A stretch of 64,000 nt of DNA from Paractinoplanes rishiriensis (GTDB taxonomy: Bacteria; Actinomycetota; Actinomycetes; Mycobacteriales; Micromonosporaceae). Of this stretch, positions 9,729-18,549 are shown piece after piece. Where the stretch lies: the NCBI RefSeq assembly GCF_016862375.1, contig NZ_BOMV01000060.1, positions 123,245 through 187,244 of the forward strand, in the 5' to 3' direction. The notes under the pieces were generated by a model. It did no database searches and was not told where the DNA came from. It was given only the letters and a program-made list of their open reading frames with translations. Numbering within the stretch: position 1 is the first letter of the stretch; the number at the start of each line of letters is the position of its first letter. Both the position numbers and the translations under genes were made by a program.

Positions 9729-11654
9729 GTGGAACAGACAGTGGAGTTTGCCCAAGCGACGGGGACGTTGAGCGGTATCTGGCTGTTGGTGGCCATTCCG
9801 CTCGCGAGCGCCGCGGTCCTGCTGTTGCTCGGAAAGCGGGCCGACAAGTGGGGACACTGGCTCGGCGTCCTCGCCGTGGCGGCCTCCTTCGTGCTCGGGT
9901 TGATCTTCTTCTTTAGCCTGCGCGGGCTCGCCCCCGAGGCGCGCTCGGCCGAGCTGAGCCTGTGGGACTTCATCGCCGTCGGTGGGCTCAACGTCGACTT
10001 CGGTCTGCTCTTCGACCCGCTGTCCGGCGTCTTCGTACTGTTGATCACGGGTGTCGGCTCGCTGATCCACCTGTACGCGGTCGGCTACATGGAGCACGAC
10101 CCGGGGCGCCGCAGGTTCTTCGCCTACTTCAACCTCTTCGTCGCGGCGATGTTGCTGCTGGTGCTCGGCAACAACTACGTGATGCTGTACTTCGGCTGGG
10201 AGGGCGTCGGTCTGGCGTCGTACCTGCTGATCTCGTTCTGGTACACCCGGCCGTCCGCGGCCACCGCCGGCAAGAAGGCGTTCCTGATGAACCGGGTCGG
10301 CGACGCCGGCCTGGCGATCGGCATCTTCCTGATGTTCGCCACGCTCGGCACCACCCAGTACGACGCCGTGTTCAACGGGGTCGGCGCGCTCACCGCGACG
10401 ACCGTGCTGATCCTCGGCATCCTGCTGTTGCTGGGCGCCGCCGGTAAGTCCGGCCAGTTCCCGCTGCAGGCCTGGCTGCCGGACGCGATGGAGGGCCCGA
10501 CCCCGGTGTCGGCCCTCATCCACGCGGCGACCATGGTCACCGCGGGCGTCTACCTGATCGCCCGGTCCAACCCGATCTTCACGGCCAACCACACGCTGCA
10601 GACGATCGTGGTCAGCGTCGGTGCGCTCACCCTGCTGATGGGCTGCATCATCGGCGCCGCGAAGGACGACATCAAGCGGGTCCTGGCCTGGTCGACGGTC
10701 AGCCAGATCGGCTACATGTTCCTCGGCGTCGGGCTCGGCGGCGGTGCGTACGCGCTGGCGATCATCCACCTGCTGGCGCACGGCTTCTTCAAGGCCAACA
10801 TGTTCCTCGGCGCCGGGTCGGTCATGCACGGCATGCACGACCAGGTGGACATCCGGCGGTTCGGCGGCCTGCACAAGTACATGAAGTACACCTGGATCAC
10901 GTTCATGATGGGCTGGCTGGCGATCATCGGTATCCCGCCGCTGTCCGGGTACTTCTCCAAGGAACCGATCATCGCGGCCGCCTTCGAGCGGGGCGACTGG
11001 ACGTCCTGGCTGTTCGGCTCCGCCGCGCTGCTCGGTGCCGGGCTCACCGCGTTCTACATGACCCGGCTCTTCGTGCTGACCTTCCACGGTCCGGAGCGCT
11101 ACACCGAGGACAACAAGCACCCGCACGAGTCGCCGTTCATCATGACGGTGCCGCTGATGCTGCTGGCGCTCGGCTCGATCGGGGCCGGCTGGCTGATGTC
11201 GACCTCGGTGCCGGGCTGGCTCGAGCCGGTCTTCGGGGCCGAGGAGGCGCACGCCGAGTCGGTCATCCCGCACGCTCTGATCAACATCCTGGGCCTGGTG
11301 GTCACCGTGATCGGCGCCGGACTCGCCTGGGCACTGTTCCGCAACGGCACGGCCCTCCAGGAGCAGCCGGCCGGCGCGGTCGTCACCGCGGCCCGGCGGA
11401 ACCTCTACACGGATGCGTTCAACGAGGCGGTCTTCGAGCGCCCCGGCATCTACCTCACCCGGGCGCTGGTCTACTTCGACAACAAGGGCATCGACGGTCT
11501 GGTCAACGGCATCGCGGCCGGCGTCGGGGGCAGCTCCGGCCGGCTCCGGCGGCTGCAGACCGGCTTCGTGCGCTCGTACGCCCTCTCCATGCTCACCGGC
11601 GGCGTCCTTGTGGTCGGCGCCTTCCTTGCAATCCAGCTGGGGTGGTTGGCGTGA
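9729..11654 (+). CDS. nuoL: NADH-quinone oxidoreductase subunit L
   Basis: This is the largest proton-pumping subunit of complex I. The MrpA-like antiporter core includes F-G-W-E-G-V-G-L-A-S-Y-L-L-I near residue 160, P-D-A-M-E-G-P-T-P-V-S-A-L-I-H-A-A-T near 255 and an H-L-x-x-H-G-F-F-K region. The C-terminal part holds the lateral helix and last membrane span. The 641 residues are normal. The GTG start follows AAGGGG. The TGA overlaps the GTG of a 22-codon micro-ORF that leads into nuoM. Confidence 0.97.
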   Translation: MEQTVEFAQATGTLSGIWLLVAIPLASAAVLLLLGKRADKWGHWLGVLAVAASFVLGLIFFFSLRGLAPEARSAELSLWDFIAVGGLNVDFGLLFDPLSGVFVLLITGVGSLIHLYAVGYMEHDPGRRRFFAYFNLFVAAMLLLVLGNNYVMLYFGWEGVGLASYLLISFWYTRPSAATAGKKAFLMNRVGDAGLAIGIFLMFATLGTTQYDAVFNGVGALTATTVLILGILLLLGAAGKSGQFPLQAWLPDAMEGPTPVSALIHAATMVTAGVYLIARSNPIFTANHTLQTIVVSVGALTLLMGCIIGAAKDDIKRVLAWSTVSQIGYMFLGVGLGGGAYALAIIHLLAHGFFKANMFLGAGSVMHGMHDQVDIRRFGGLHKYMKYTWITFMMGWLAIIGIPPLSGYFSKEPIIAAAFERGDWTSWLFGSAALLGAGLTAFYMTRLFVLTFHGPERYTEDNKHPHESPFIMTVPLMLLALGSIGAGWLMSTSVPGWLEPVFGAEEAHAESVIPHALINILGLVVTVIGAGLAWALFRNGTALQEQPAGAVVTAARRNLYTDAFNEAVFERPGIYLTRALVYFDNKGIDGLVNGIAAGVGGSSGRLRRLQTGFVRSYALSMLTGGVLVVGAFLAIQLGWLA

Positions 11655-11719
11655 CGAACATTATTCGGTCCGGAAGGGCTCATGATCGGCGACTCAACCA
11701 GGGCCGGGAGGCCGAATAA
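11651..11719 (+). CDS. putative 22-codon micro-ORF bridging nuoL and nuoM
   Basis: The GTG at 11651 overlaps the nuoL stop (GTGA). The reading frame is V-T-N-I-I-R-S-G-R-A-H-D-R-R-L-N-Q-G-R-E-A-E, and its TAA (11717-11719) shares its last base with the ATG of nuoM. A GGGAGG just before the end serves as Shine-Dalgarno sequence for nuoM. Like the nuoJ-nuoK element, it fills the whole spacer. A coupling role is likely, and the peptide itself is basic and of unknown use. Confidence 0.4.
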   Translation: MTNIIRSGRAHDRRLNQGREAE

Positions 11720-13260
11720 TGTTCGCTGACTTTCCGTTCCTTTCCCTCCTGACGCTCCTGCCGCTGGCGGGCGCGATCGTGGTGGGCCTCATCCCGCGGA
11801 CCAAGGGGCAGCTCGCCAAGACGGTGGCCCTGGTCTGGTCGTTGGTGGTGCTGCTGCTAAGCGTCTTCATGTGGATCGCGTTCAAGGTCGACGGGGACCG
11901 GTTCCAGTTCCACGAGTCGTACGCCTGGATCCCGTCCTGGGACGCCCGGTTCACCTTCGCGGCCGACGGCATCGCGCTGGTCATGCTCATGCTGATCGCG
12001 GTGCTCACGCCGGTGGTCATCCTGGCGTCCTGGCACGACGTGGACGAGAGCAAGCGCTCGGTGCCGACATACTTCGCACTGCTGCTGGCTTTCGAGTTCA
12101 CGATGATCGGCGTCTTCGCGGCCGCCGACGTGTTCCTGTTCTACGTGTTCTTCGAGGTCATGCTGATCCCGATGTACTTCATCATCGGGTCGTTCGGCGG
12201 ACCCCGCCGGCAGTACGCGGCGGTGAAGTTCTTCCTCTACAGCCTGGTCGGCGGCCTCTTCATGCTGGCCTCGGTGATCGGGCTGTGGGTGGTGGGCGGG
12301 CACACGTTCGACTTCAGCCGGCTGATCGAGTCGCTCAACGCGATCGACCAGAACACGTCCCGCTGGCTGTTCCTCGGCTTCTTCGTGGCGTTCGCGATCA
12401 AGGCGCCGTTCTTCCCGTTCCACACCTGGCTGCCGGACGCCGGTGGCGCCGCGCCGGCCGGTGCGGCCGCGCTGCTGGTCGGCGTGATGGACAAGGTCGG
12501 CACGTTCGGCATCCTGCGTTACTGCCTCCCGCTGTTCCCCGAGGCGTCGCGCTGGTTCGCGCCGGCCGCGCTGGTGCTGGCCACCATCGGCATCATCTAC
12601 GCGGCGCTGCTCGCGGTCGGCCAGAACGACCTGAAGCGGCTGGTGTCGTACACGTCGATCGCGCACTTCGGCTTCATCGGCATCGGCATCTTCGCGTTCA
12701 CCACCCAGGCCGGCTCCGGCGCGGTGCTCTACATGGTCAACCACGGCCTGGCCACCGGCCTGCTGTTCATCGTGGTCGGCATGTTCGTGGCCCGGCGCGG
12801 CTCCAACCTGGTGAGCGACTTCGGCGGCGCCGGCAAGCTGGTGCCGGTCCTGGCCGGGGTGCTGTTCTTCGCCGGTCTGGCGTCCCTGGCGCTGCCCGGC
12901 ACGGCGCCGTTCATCAGCGAGTTCCTGGTGCTGATCGGCACGTTCACGGTCCACCCCGCGTACGCGGTCATCGCGACCACCGGGATCATCCTGGCCGCCG
13001 CGTACGTGCTCTGGATGGTCCAGCGCACCACCCAGGGCACGCTGAACCCGGCCCTCGAAGAGGTGCCGGCCATGCGCAAGGACATCACCATGCGGGAGAA
13101 GGTCGTGGTGGCCCCGCTGATCCTCCTGCTGATCCTGCTCGGCTTCTATCCGAAGCCGGTCACCGACGTGATCAACCCGGCGGTCCAGGCAACCATGCAG
13201 GACGTCGGGACGACCGATCCGGCGCCAACGGCGGTCACTGCCAATGGAAGGGCGCGCTGA
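11719..13260 (+). CDS. nuoM: NADH-quinone oxidoreductase subunit M
   Basis: This is the second large antiporter-type pump subunit (MrpD-like). About 14 helices are visible. F-Y-V-F-F-E-V-M-L-I-P-M-Y carries the key membrane glutamate, and F-H-T-W-L-P-D-A follows near residue 235. The 513 residues fit the family. The ATG start overlaps the preceding micro-ORF stop and is preceded by GGGAGG. Confidence 0.97.
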   Translation: MFADFPFLSLLTLLPLAGAIVVGLIPRTKGQLAKTVALVWSLVVLLLSVFMWIAFKVDGDRFQFHESYAWIPSWDARFTFAADGIALVMLMLIAVLTPVVILASWHDVDESKRSVPTYFALLLAFEFTMIGVFAAADVFLFYVFFEVMLIPMYFIIGSFGGPRRQYAAVKFFLYSLVGGLFMLASVIGLWVVGGHTFDFSRLIESLNAIDQNTSRWLFLGFFVAFAIKAPFFPFHTWLPDAGGAAPAGAAALLVGVMDKVGTFGILRYCLPLFPEASRWFAPAALVLATIGIIYAALLAVGQNDLKRLVSYTSIAHFGFIGIGIFAFTTQAGSGAVLYMVNHGLATGLLFIVVGMFVARRGSNLVSDFGGAGKLVPVLAGVLFFAGLASLALPGTAPFISEFLVLIGTFTVHPAYAVIATTGIILAAAYVLWMVQRTTQGTLNPALEEVPAMRKDITMREKVVVAPLILLLILLGFYPKPVTDVINPAVQATMQDVGTTDPAPTAVTANGRAR

Positions 13261-13263
13261 GCC

Positions 13264-14796
13264 ATGGAAGACCTGAAACTGCCCGGCATCGACTACGGCG
13301 CGCTGCTGCCGATGTTGATCCTGTTCGGCGCGGCGTGCCTCGGCATCCTCGTCGAGGCCGCGGTGCCGCGCCGGTCGCGCAACGCGATCCAGCTGGGCCT
13401 GGCGTTCCTCGCGGTGGTGGCGTCGTTCGTCGCGGTGGTGGCCAACAACGGCAAGCAGACGATCACCATCGGCGGCGCGGTCGCGGTGGACGGCCCGACG
13501 CTCTTCCTGCAGGGCGCCATCCTGCTGCTCGGCGGCGTCTCGCTGATGCTCATCGGTGAGCGGTCGATCGAGAACGGTGGCCCGTTCGTCTCCCAGGCGG
13601 CGATCACCGTGGGCTCGCAGAAAGACCTGCGGCAGGCGGGCGACCAGCCCGGCGCCACCGAGGTCTACCCGCTCACCGTGTTCGCCCTGGGCGGCATGCT
13701 GCTGTTCGTGGCGGCGAACGACCTGCTGACCATGTTCGTGGCGCTTGAGGTCTTCTCGCTGCCGCTGTACCTGCTGTGCGCGCTGGCCCGGCGGCGCCGC
13801 CTGCTCAGCCAGGAGGCCGCGCTCAAGTACTTCCTGCTGGGGTCGTACGCCTCGGCGTTCTTCCTGTTCGGCGTGGCGCTGATCTACGGCTTCTCGGGCG
13901 GCATCGAGCTGGGCCAGGTGCACGAGGCGGTGGCCAGCCCGCAGCGCAGCCAGGTGCTGCTGTACGCGGGCCTGGCCATGCTGGCGATCGGCCTGCTGTT
14001 CAAGAGCGCGCTGGCCCCGTTCCACGTCTGGACCCCGGACGTCTACCAGGGCGCGCCCACGCCGATCACGGCGCTGATGGCGGCCTGCACCAAGGTGGCC
14101 GCGTTCGGTGCCCTGCTGCGCGTGCTGTACGTGGCGTTCGACGGCGTGCGCTGGGACTTCCAGCCGGTGCTCGGCACGATCGCGGTGCTCACCATGCTGG
14201 TCGGCGCCGTGCTGGCGGTGACGCAGACCGACCTGAAGCGCCTGCTGGCCTACTCGTCGATCGCGAACGCCGGCTACCTGCTGGTCGGCGTCCTGGCGCT
14301 GAACGAGGAGGGCCTCAGCGGCACCATGTTCTACCTGGTGGCGTACGGCTTCTCGGTGCTCGCGGCGTTTGGCATCGTGACCCTGGTCCGCGACGCCGAT
14401 GGCGAGGCCACCCACCTGTCCCGGTGGGCCGGCCTGGGCCGCAAGAGCCCGCTGTTCGCCGCCGTCTTCACGTTCATCCTGCTGGCCTTCGCCGGCATCC
14501 CGCTGACCAGCGGCTTCACCAGCAAGTTCGCGGTCTTCGGCGCCGCGGTCGAGGGCGGACAGACCTGGCTCGTCATCTTCGGCGTGATCACCAGCATGCT
14601 GATCGCCTTCCCGTACCTGCGGGTGGTCGTGATGCTCTGGCTGAGCGAGCCCGGCGAGTCGACCCCCACGGTCTCCATCCCCGGCTTCCTGACCTCGGCC
14701 GCGCTGACCATCGGCGTGATCGCGACGCTGGCGCTGGGCGTGGTGCCCGCCCCGCTGATCGACCTGACCCGGGACGCGGCAACCTTCGTCCGATAA
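13264..14796 (+). CDS. nuoN: NADH-quinone oxidoreductase subunit N
   Basis: This is the third antiporter-type pump subunit and the last gene of the operon. It has many hydrophobic helices and the family landmarks F-V-A-L-E-V-F-S-L-P-L-Y-L-L and F-H-V-W-T-P-D-V-Y-Q-G-A-P-T-P. The 510 residues are standard for Actinobacteria. It starts four bases after the nuoM stop and is followed within 20 bases by a perfect GC-rich hairpin. Confidence 0.97.
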   Translation: MEDLKLPGIDYGALLPMLILFGAACLGILVEAAVPRRSRNAIQLGLAFLAVVASFVAVVANNGKQTITIGGAVAVDGPTLFLQGAILLLGGVSLMLIGERSIENGGPFVSQAAITVGSQKDLRQAGDQPGATEVYPLTVFALGGMLLFVAANDLLTMFVALEVFSLPLYLLCALARRRRLLSQEAALKYFLLGSYASAFFLFGVALIYGFSGGIELGQVHEAVASPQRSQVLLYAGLAMLAIGLLFKSALAPFHVWTPDVYQGAPTPITALMAACTKVAAFGALLRVLYVAFDGVRWDFQPVLGTIAVLTMLVGAVLAVTQTDLKRLLAYSSIANAGYLLVGVLALNEEGLSGTMFYLVAYGFSVLAAFGIVTLVRDADGEATHLSRWAGLGRKSPLFAAVFTFILLAFAGIPLTSGFTSKFAVFGAAVEGGQTWLVIFGVITSMLIAFPYLRVVVMLWLSEPGESTPTVSIPGFLTSAALTIGVIATLALGVVPAPLIDLTRDAATFVR

Positions 14797-14814
14797 CGAT
14801 CGCCCACGGTTTGC

Positions 14815-14839
14815 GGGCCCCGGTTCTTCACCGGGGCCC
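14815..14839. terminator. hairpin between nuoN and the convergent phosphatase-like gene
   Basis: Perfect 10-bp arms, GGGCCCCGGT and its complement, flank a TCTTC loop. It starts 18 bases after the nuoN stop, and the stop codon of the convergent gene (tca at 14828-14830) falls at the loop/right-arm edge. It could terminate both units. There is no T-tract, as is usual in actinomycetes. Confidence 0.7.
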
Positions 14840-15619
14840 GAACTGTTTCCCGATCAGCCGCAGCAGGTCGGCATGGGTGTCCGGGTCCGCCGCCACCAGA
14901 ATTCCGCCCACGCCGCTGTGCAACTCGTGACCTTGCAGGTTGGTGACAACGCAGCCCGCGGCCCGGCAGAGCGCGATTCCGGCCGCGGAATGCACGGTGT
15001 AGGTCTGGTGCCCGTCGGAGAGGTACGCGGCCCGGCGTCCCGCCGCGGTCCACGCCACGGCCAGGGCAGTCGACACAACCCGCGGCCGGTAGGTGGCGAC
15101 AAATTCCCGATCGGCAAGCAGCGCGACCGCCCGAAACTGCGGGTCGTTCGGGAACGGCGGATCCAGGTTGACGTCCACCAGCCGCGACCCCACCTCGGGC
15201 GTGAGTTTCTCGTCAGTTCCCGCCCGGCGCACGAAGGCTCCCGCGCCCGCCGTCCAGAACACTTCCCCGGCAAACGGGTCCGCGATGGCCGCGGCCGACC
15301 CGTCCTTGAGCGCCACGTTGACCGAGACCAGGCTGGTGCGTGCCGCAAAGTTGAGCGTCCCGCAGAGCGGATCGACAAGCCAGGTGCGCCCGGACGCGCC
15401 GGTGCCGCTGCGCCCGCTCTCTTCCCCGATCACATAGTCGTCCGGCCGAGCCGCCCCGAGAACCGCGAGGATGGCCGCCTCAGCCTCGATATCAGCGGCC
15501 GTCGCGAAGTCCCCGTCGCCCTTGTCGACCCGAGCAAGCGACTCCCCAAATCGCTCCCGCACAACGACCGCCCCGGCCTCAGCCGCCGCGATCGCAAGCT
15601 CCCCATCCGTGATCGACAT
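14828..15619 (-). CDS. inositol-monophosphatase-like protein, metal motifs degraded
   Basis: A 263-residue member of the IMPase/HisN-like fold. The G-E-E-S loop (residues 65-68) and W-L-V-D-P-L-C-G-T-L-N-F (80-91) align with the family motifs G-E-E and W-x-I-D-P-I-D-G-T-x-N-F. The second metal-binding Asp of that motif is Cys86. The distal W-D-x-A-A-G motif reads V-H-S-A-A-G (209-214), so its Asp is replaced by His. Standard Mg-dependent phosphatase activity is therefore doubtful. The ATG at 15619 is supported by a -10-like TAGCCT exactly 7 bases upstream. The gene converges with nuoN. Confidence 0.75.
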   Translation of the reverse strand: MSITDGELAIAAAEAGAVVVRERFGESLARVDKGDGDFATAADIEAEAAILAVLGAARPDDYVIGEESGRSGTGASGRTWLVDPLCGTLNFAARTSLVSVNVALKDGSAAAIADPFAGEVFWTAGAGAFVRRAGTDEKLTPEVGSRLVDVNLDPPFPNDPQFRAVALLADREFVATYRPRVVSTALAVAWTAAGRRAAYLSDGHQTYTVHSAAGIALCRAAGCVVTNLQGHELHSGVGGILVAADPDTHADLLRLIGKQFGPR

Positions 15620-15626
15620 ACCGCGA

Positions 15627-15632
15627 AGGCTA
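15627..15632 (-). promoter_or_regulatory. leaderless -10 element of the phosphatase-like gene
   Basis: TAGCCT on the minus strand ends 7 bases before the ATG at 15619, the spacing expected when transcription starts at or next to the start codon. There is no Shine-Dalgarno sequence. Confidence 0.5.
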
Positions 15633-15699
15633 GCCACTTCGGCCCCCGCTCCAGCGCCGGGAGGACGATATGCACGGATCGAGGCATTTGGAGCCGTCA

Positions 15700-16110
15700 C
15701 GCTACCGGAACGCGGGAAACCCCTGCGGTGCCGCCGGCGCGGCAGTGCTGAACGCCCCGGGTCCGGCTCTGCTTGTCCTGGGCCGCGCCAGGAAGTCGAG
15801 ATGAGTGAACGCCGCTTAAGGCTGGGTGGAAGTTCGGGGAAAGTCGGATTTCCGGCGATGTCCGGATGGTGGCTGGAAATGATCGGGAAGGCTGGATCGG
15901 GGACGGGGCCCCGCGAGCTCGCCGCAGGCGAAATGTCGAAGATGTACCACTGGGCCCGCCCGGCAGCCGCGTGCGGAGCGGAAGGGGCGCCTGGCGTGGC
16001 GCAAAACCGGGGACAGACCTCTACGCGTACGTGTGTCAGATTTTGATTTTGATCTTGCTGCTTGTACCCCTGGGACCGGAAGCGTCGGACCCATGTGGCA
16101 TCGTGAAAGC
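15700..16110. other. 410-bp gap with one possible small ORF
   Basis: No recognisable gene. An 81-codon frame (15801-16046, +) has an AGGAAG five bases before its ATG, but the product matches nothing I know. A T-rich stretch at about 16037-16062, unusual in this DNA, lies before the polyprenyl synthase start and may be part of its promoter. Confidence 0.35.
15801..16046 (+). CDS. possible small protein, unrecognised
   Basis: An 81-codon frame with AGGAAG at 15790-15795 and a 5-base spacer to the ATG. The product is basic, with glycines near the N-terminus and a segment M-Y-H-W-A-R-P-A-A-A-C in the middle. It has no membrane segment or signal peptide. The only support is the ribosome site and the otherwise empty interval, and chance open frames of this length are common in such GC-rich DNA. 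Confidence 0.25.
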   Translation: MSERRLRLGGSSGKVGFPAMSGWWLEMIGKAGSGTGPRELAAGEMSKMYHWARPAAACGAEGAPGVAQNRGQTSTRTCVRF

Positions 16111-17145
16111 GTGGTGAGCACCGGTGATATGACGCCGTCTTTTGACATGGCTCTGTCGTCGCTTGGCCTCGACATCGATCCGGCGGTCGATGCGTCGGTC
16201 ACTGCGACGCTGGTTGCCGTGGAGGAGGCGCTTCGGGCTAACGTGGCCAGCGCCGATCCGCTGGTGGCCGAGGCGGCGCGGCATCTCGCTGATGCGGGGG
16301 GCAAGCGGTTCCGGCCGCTGCTGGTGGCGTTGGGGGCGCAGTTCGGTGATCCGGAGGCGCCCGAGGTCGTCGCCGCGGCGAATGTGGTGGAGCTCACGCA
16401 CCTGGCAACGCTGTACCACGACGACGTGATGGATGAGGCGCCGGTGCGGCGGGGGGCGGCCAGTGCCAACTCGCGCTGGGGCAACTCGGTGGCGATTCTC
16501 GTCGGTGACTACCTCTTCGCCCGGGCGGCCGACATCGCGGCCTCGCTCGGGCCCGAGGCGGTGCATCTACAGGCCCGCACGTTCGCCCGGCTGGTGCACG
16601 GGCAGATCGCCGAGACGGTCGGGCCGCGCGGCAGCGATCCGATCGAGCACTATCTCAGCGTCATCACCGAAAAGACCGCTTCGCTGATCGCCACGTCGGC
16701 GCGGTTCGGTGGGCTGTTCTCGGGGGCGCCGGCCGAGTGTGTGGAGGCGCTCGCGGGCTACGGCGAGACCATCGGCATCGCGTTTCAGCTCTCCGACGAC
16801 CTGCTCGACATCGCGTCCGAGTCGGATCAGTCGGGCAAGACGCCGGGCACCGACCTTCGCGAGGGCGTGCCTACGCTGCCCGTCCTCTACGCGCTGGCCG
16901 GCGACGACACCGACGCGTCCGCGGTTCGGCTGCGCGAGATCCTGGCCCTCGGGCCGATCACCGACGACGCGCTGCACGCCGAGGCGTTGACGCTGCTGCG
17001 CGAGTCGGTGGCGATGAAGCGGGCGCGGGAGACCGTCCGCTCCTACGCCGAGGAGGCTCGGGCACGGCTGGCCCCGTTGCCGGCGGGGGAGCCCAAGCGG
17101 GCCATGGAATCCCTGTGTGACTTCATAGCCGACCGCACCGGCTGA
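16111..17145 (+). CDS. polyprenyl diphosphate synthase
   Basis: A trans-isoprenyl diphosphate synthase that condenses isopentenyl diphosphate units into a long all-trans chain. Both aspartate-rich motifs are present, D-D-V-M-D early and D-D-L-L-D late, with the G-G-K-R-F-R-P substrate motif before the first. The location next to the nuo operon suggests the product is the menaquinone side chain (heptaprenyl/octaprenyl type), which is inference. Adjacent GTG codons at 16111 and 16114 and an ATG at 16129 are all possible starts. GAAAG at 16104-16108 favours the GTGs. Confidence 0.88.
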   Translation: MVSTGDMTPSFDMALSSLGLDIDPAVDASVTATLVAVEEALRANVASADPLVAEAARHLADAGGKRFRPLLVALGAQFGDPEAPEVVAAANVVELTHLATLYHDDVMDEAPVRRGAASANSRWGNSVAILVGDYLFARAADIAASLGPEAVHLQARTFARLVHGQIAETVGPRGSDPIEHYLSVITEKTASLIATSARFGGLFSGAPAECVEALAGYGETIGIAFQLSDDLLDIASESDQSGKTPGTDLREGVPTLPVLYALAGDDTDASAVRLREILALGPITDDALHAEALTLLRESVAMKRARETVRSYAEEARARLAPLPAGEPKRAMESLCDFIADRTG

Positions 17146-17193
17146 GCCGAGGTCCCGTATCACGAGACGACAGGCCGGGAGCGCGGCAGCTGT

Positions 17194-18396
17194 TCAGCCG
17201 GCCACCGGGTGACGGCCCAGCAGGCGGCTGCCCAGGATCATCAGCATCGATGCCGTCAGCATGGCCGCGGCCGCCACGATCCACATGGTCGGATAGTCGG
17301 TGGCCGTCGCCAGCGCGCCCAACCCCAGCGGACCTAGACAACCTCCGGCGTACACCCCGGTCTGGGTGATCGAGGTGGCCGCGGCCGGCGCCTGCGGATG
17401 CAGCCGGACTACCGCGAAGTTCATCAGACCGGGCCACGCCCACCCCAGCCCGAATCCGACCACCACGCCGACCAGCAGCGGCACCGGGCCGGACAGCGCC
17501 AGCACCGCCAGGCCGACCGCGCCGCCGGCCAGCAGGCCCGCGATCACGCCCACCTGGCGGCCGGGATGCTTGTCGGCCTGCCAGCCGCCGATGACCCGGG
17601 CCGCGCAGCACACCGCGCTGCCCAGGGTGAGCGCCAGCCCGGCCGGACCGGGTTCGATGCCCCGGGTCACCGCCGCGTCGACCAGGAACGTGCCCAGCGC
17701 GTTCGCCGAGCCGGCCGCCAGGGTGGCCGCCACCCCGATCACCACCAGCGCGCCGGTCGCCTGCCGGGCCTCCTCGCCGTGCGCGGCCCGCGGCCGCTCC
17801 AGGTCGGCGGGCACCAGCAGAACCGCCACCGCCGCCAGGCCGGCCGCCAGCACGAACGCCCACCGCCAGCCGACCGTCAGCGCCACCGCCGGTACCGCCG
17901 CGCCGGACAGCAGCGACGCCACCGGGATGGCCGCCTGCTTCACGCCGAACGACAGCCCCTGCCGGCCGGCGGGCACATGCCGGGAGAGGCTCGTGTTGCT
18001 GGCGAGCTGACCCATCGCGTTCGCGCCGGCACCGAGCGCGAGGATCGCGATGAGGCTCCACAGTGCATTCGCGGCCACCGCGACGGCCAGCAGCGCCGCC
18101 GCGGACAGGGCGATGCCGATCCGGGAGATCCGGGCGGCGCCGAACCGCTCGACGAGCGCGCCGGACGGCAGCGAGGTGAGCGCGCTGACGCCGAAGTACG
18201 CCGACACGGCCAGTCCGAGCCCGGCCGGAGAAAATTGAAGTTCATCACTGATCTGGACCGCGAGGCCGCCGACGAGGAAGACCGGGAGGGTCACCGCCAC
18301 GGTCGTGGTCAGCGCACCGGCGGCGGCCCGGACCGGTCGGGTCGCGTTCGCGCTGGTAGGCGCGTTGCGAGCGGCGGGGATCTTGGGCTCGGTCAT
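17194..18396 (-). CDS. MFS transporter
   Basis: A 400-residue major facilitator superfamily protein with about 12 hydrophobic segments. Weak family motifs include P-S-G-A-L-V-E-R-F-G-A-A-R between helices 2 and 3. The substrate cannot be told; the overall look is of the small drug/cyanate-type MFS group. The start is fixed by a TAGTCT 7 bases upstream. The GGAGG directly against the ATG is too close to act as a ribosome site. It is divergent from an IclR regulator, which is its likely controller. Confidence 0.82.
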   Translation of the reverse strand: MTEPKIPAARNAPTSANATRPVRAAAGALTTTVAVTLPVFLVGGLAVQISDELQFSPAGLGLAVSAYFGVSALTSLPSGALVERFGAARISRIGIALSAAALLAVAVAANALWSLIAILALGAGANAMGQLASNTSLSRHVPAGRQGLSFGVKQAAIPVASLLSGAAVPAVALTVGWRWAFVLAAGLAAVAVLLVPADLERPRAAHGEEARQATGALVVIGVAATLAAGSANALGTFLVDAAVTRGIEPGPAGLALTLGSAVCCAARVIGGWQADKHPGRQVGVIAGLLAGGAVGLAVLALSGPVPLLVGVVVGFGLGWAWPGLMNFAVVRLHPQAPAAATSITQTGVYAGGCLGPLGLGALATATDYPTMWIVAAAAMLTASMLMILGSRLLGRHPVAG

Positions 18397-18403
18397 CCTC
18401 CGG

Positions 18404-18409
18404 AGACTA
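18404..18409 (-). promoter_or_regulatory. leaderless -10 element of the MFS gene
   Basis: TAGTCT on the minus strand ends 7 bases from the ATG at 18396. The intervening CCGGAGG abuts the start codon. Confidence 0.5.
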
Positions 18410-18494
18410 TGCCCAGAGAATGCATCCGAGCGCGTTGAGTGCTAATGACCACACGCGTCGTGTAAATCGACCGTGATCCACATGCTTTTTGGCA

Positions 18495-18508
18495 TTCCGT
18501 CGGCGGAA
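18495..18508. promoter_or_regulatory. possible operator between the MFS and IclR genes
   Basis: The small palindrome TTCCG-TCGG-CGGAA lies in the 153-bp divergent spacer. IclR-family dimers bind short imperfect palindromes of this size, and the place suits autoregulation and control of the transporter. Confidence 0.25.
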
Positions 18509-18549
18509 GATTATTCATATGGTGTAAGTCCCTGGCGTCGGAGGTAGCT

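Noticed and set aside
11857..14415. 852-codon open frame on - under nuoM and nuoN
   Set aside because: Its His/Gln/Arg/Asp-rich product with no family match is the usual shadow of membrane-protein codons in high-GC DNA.
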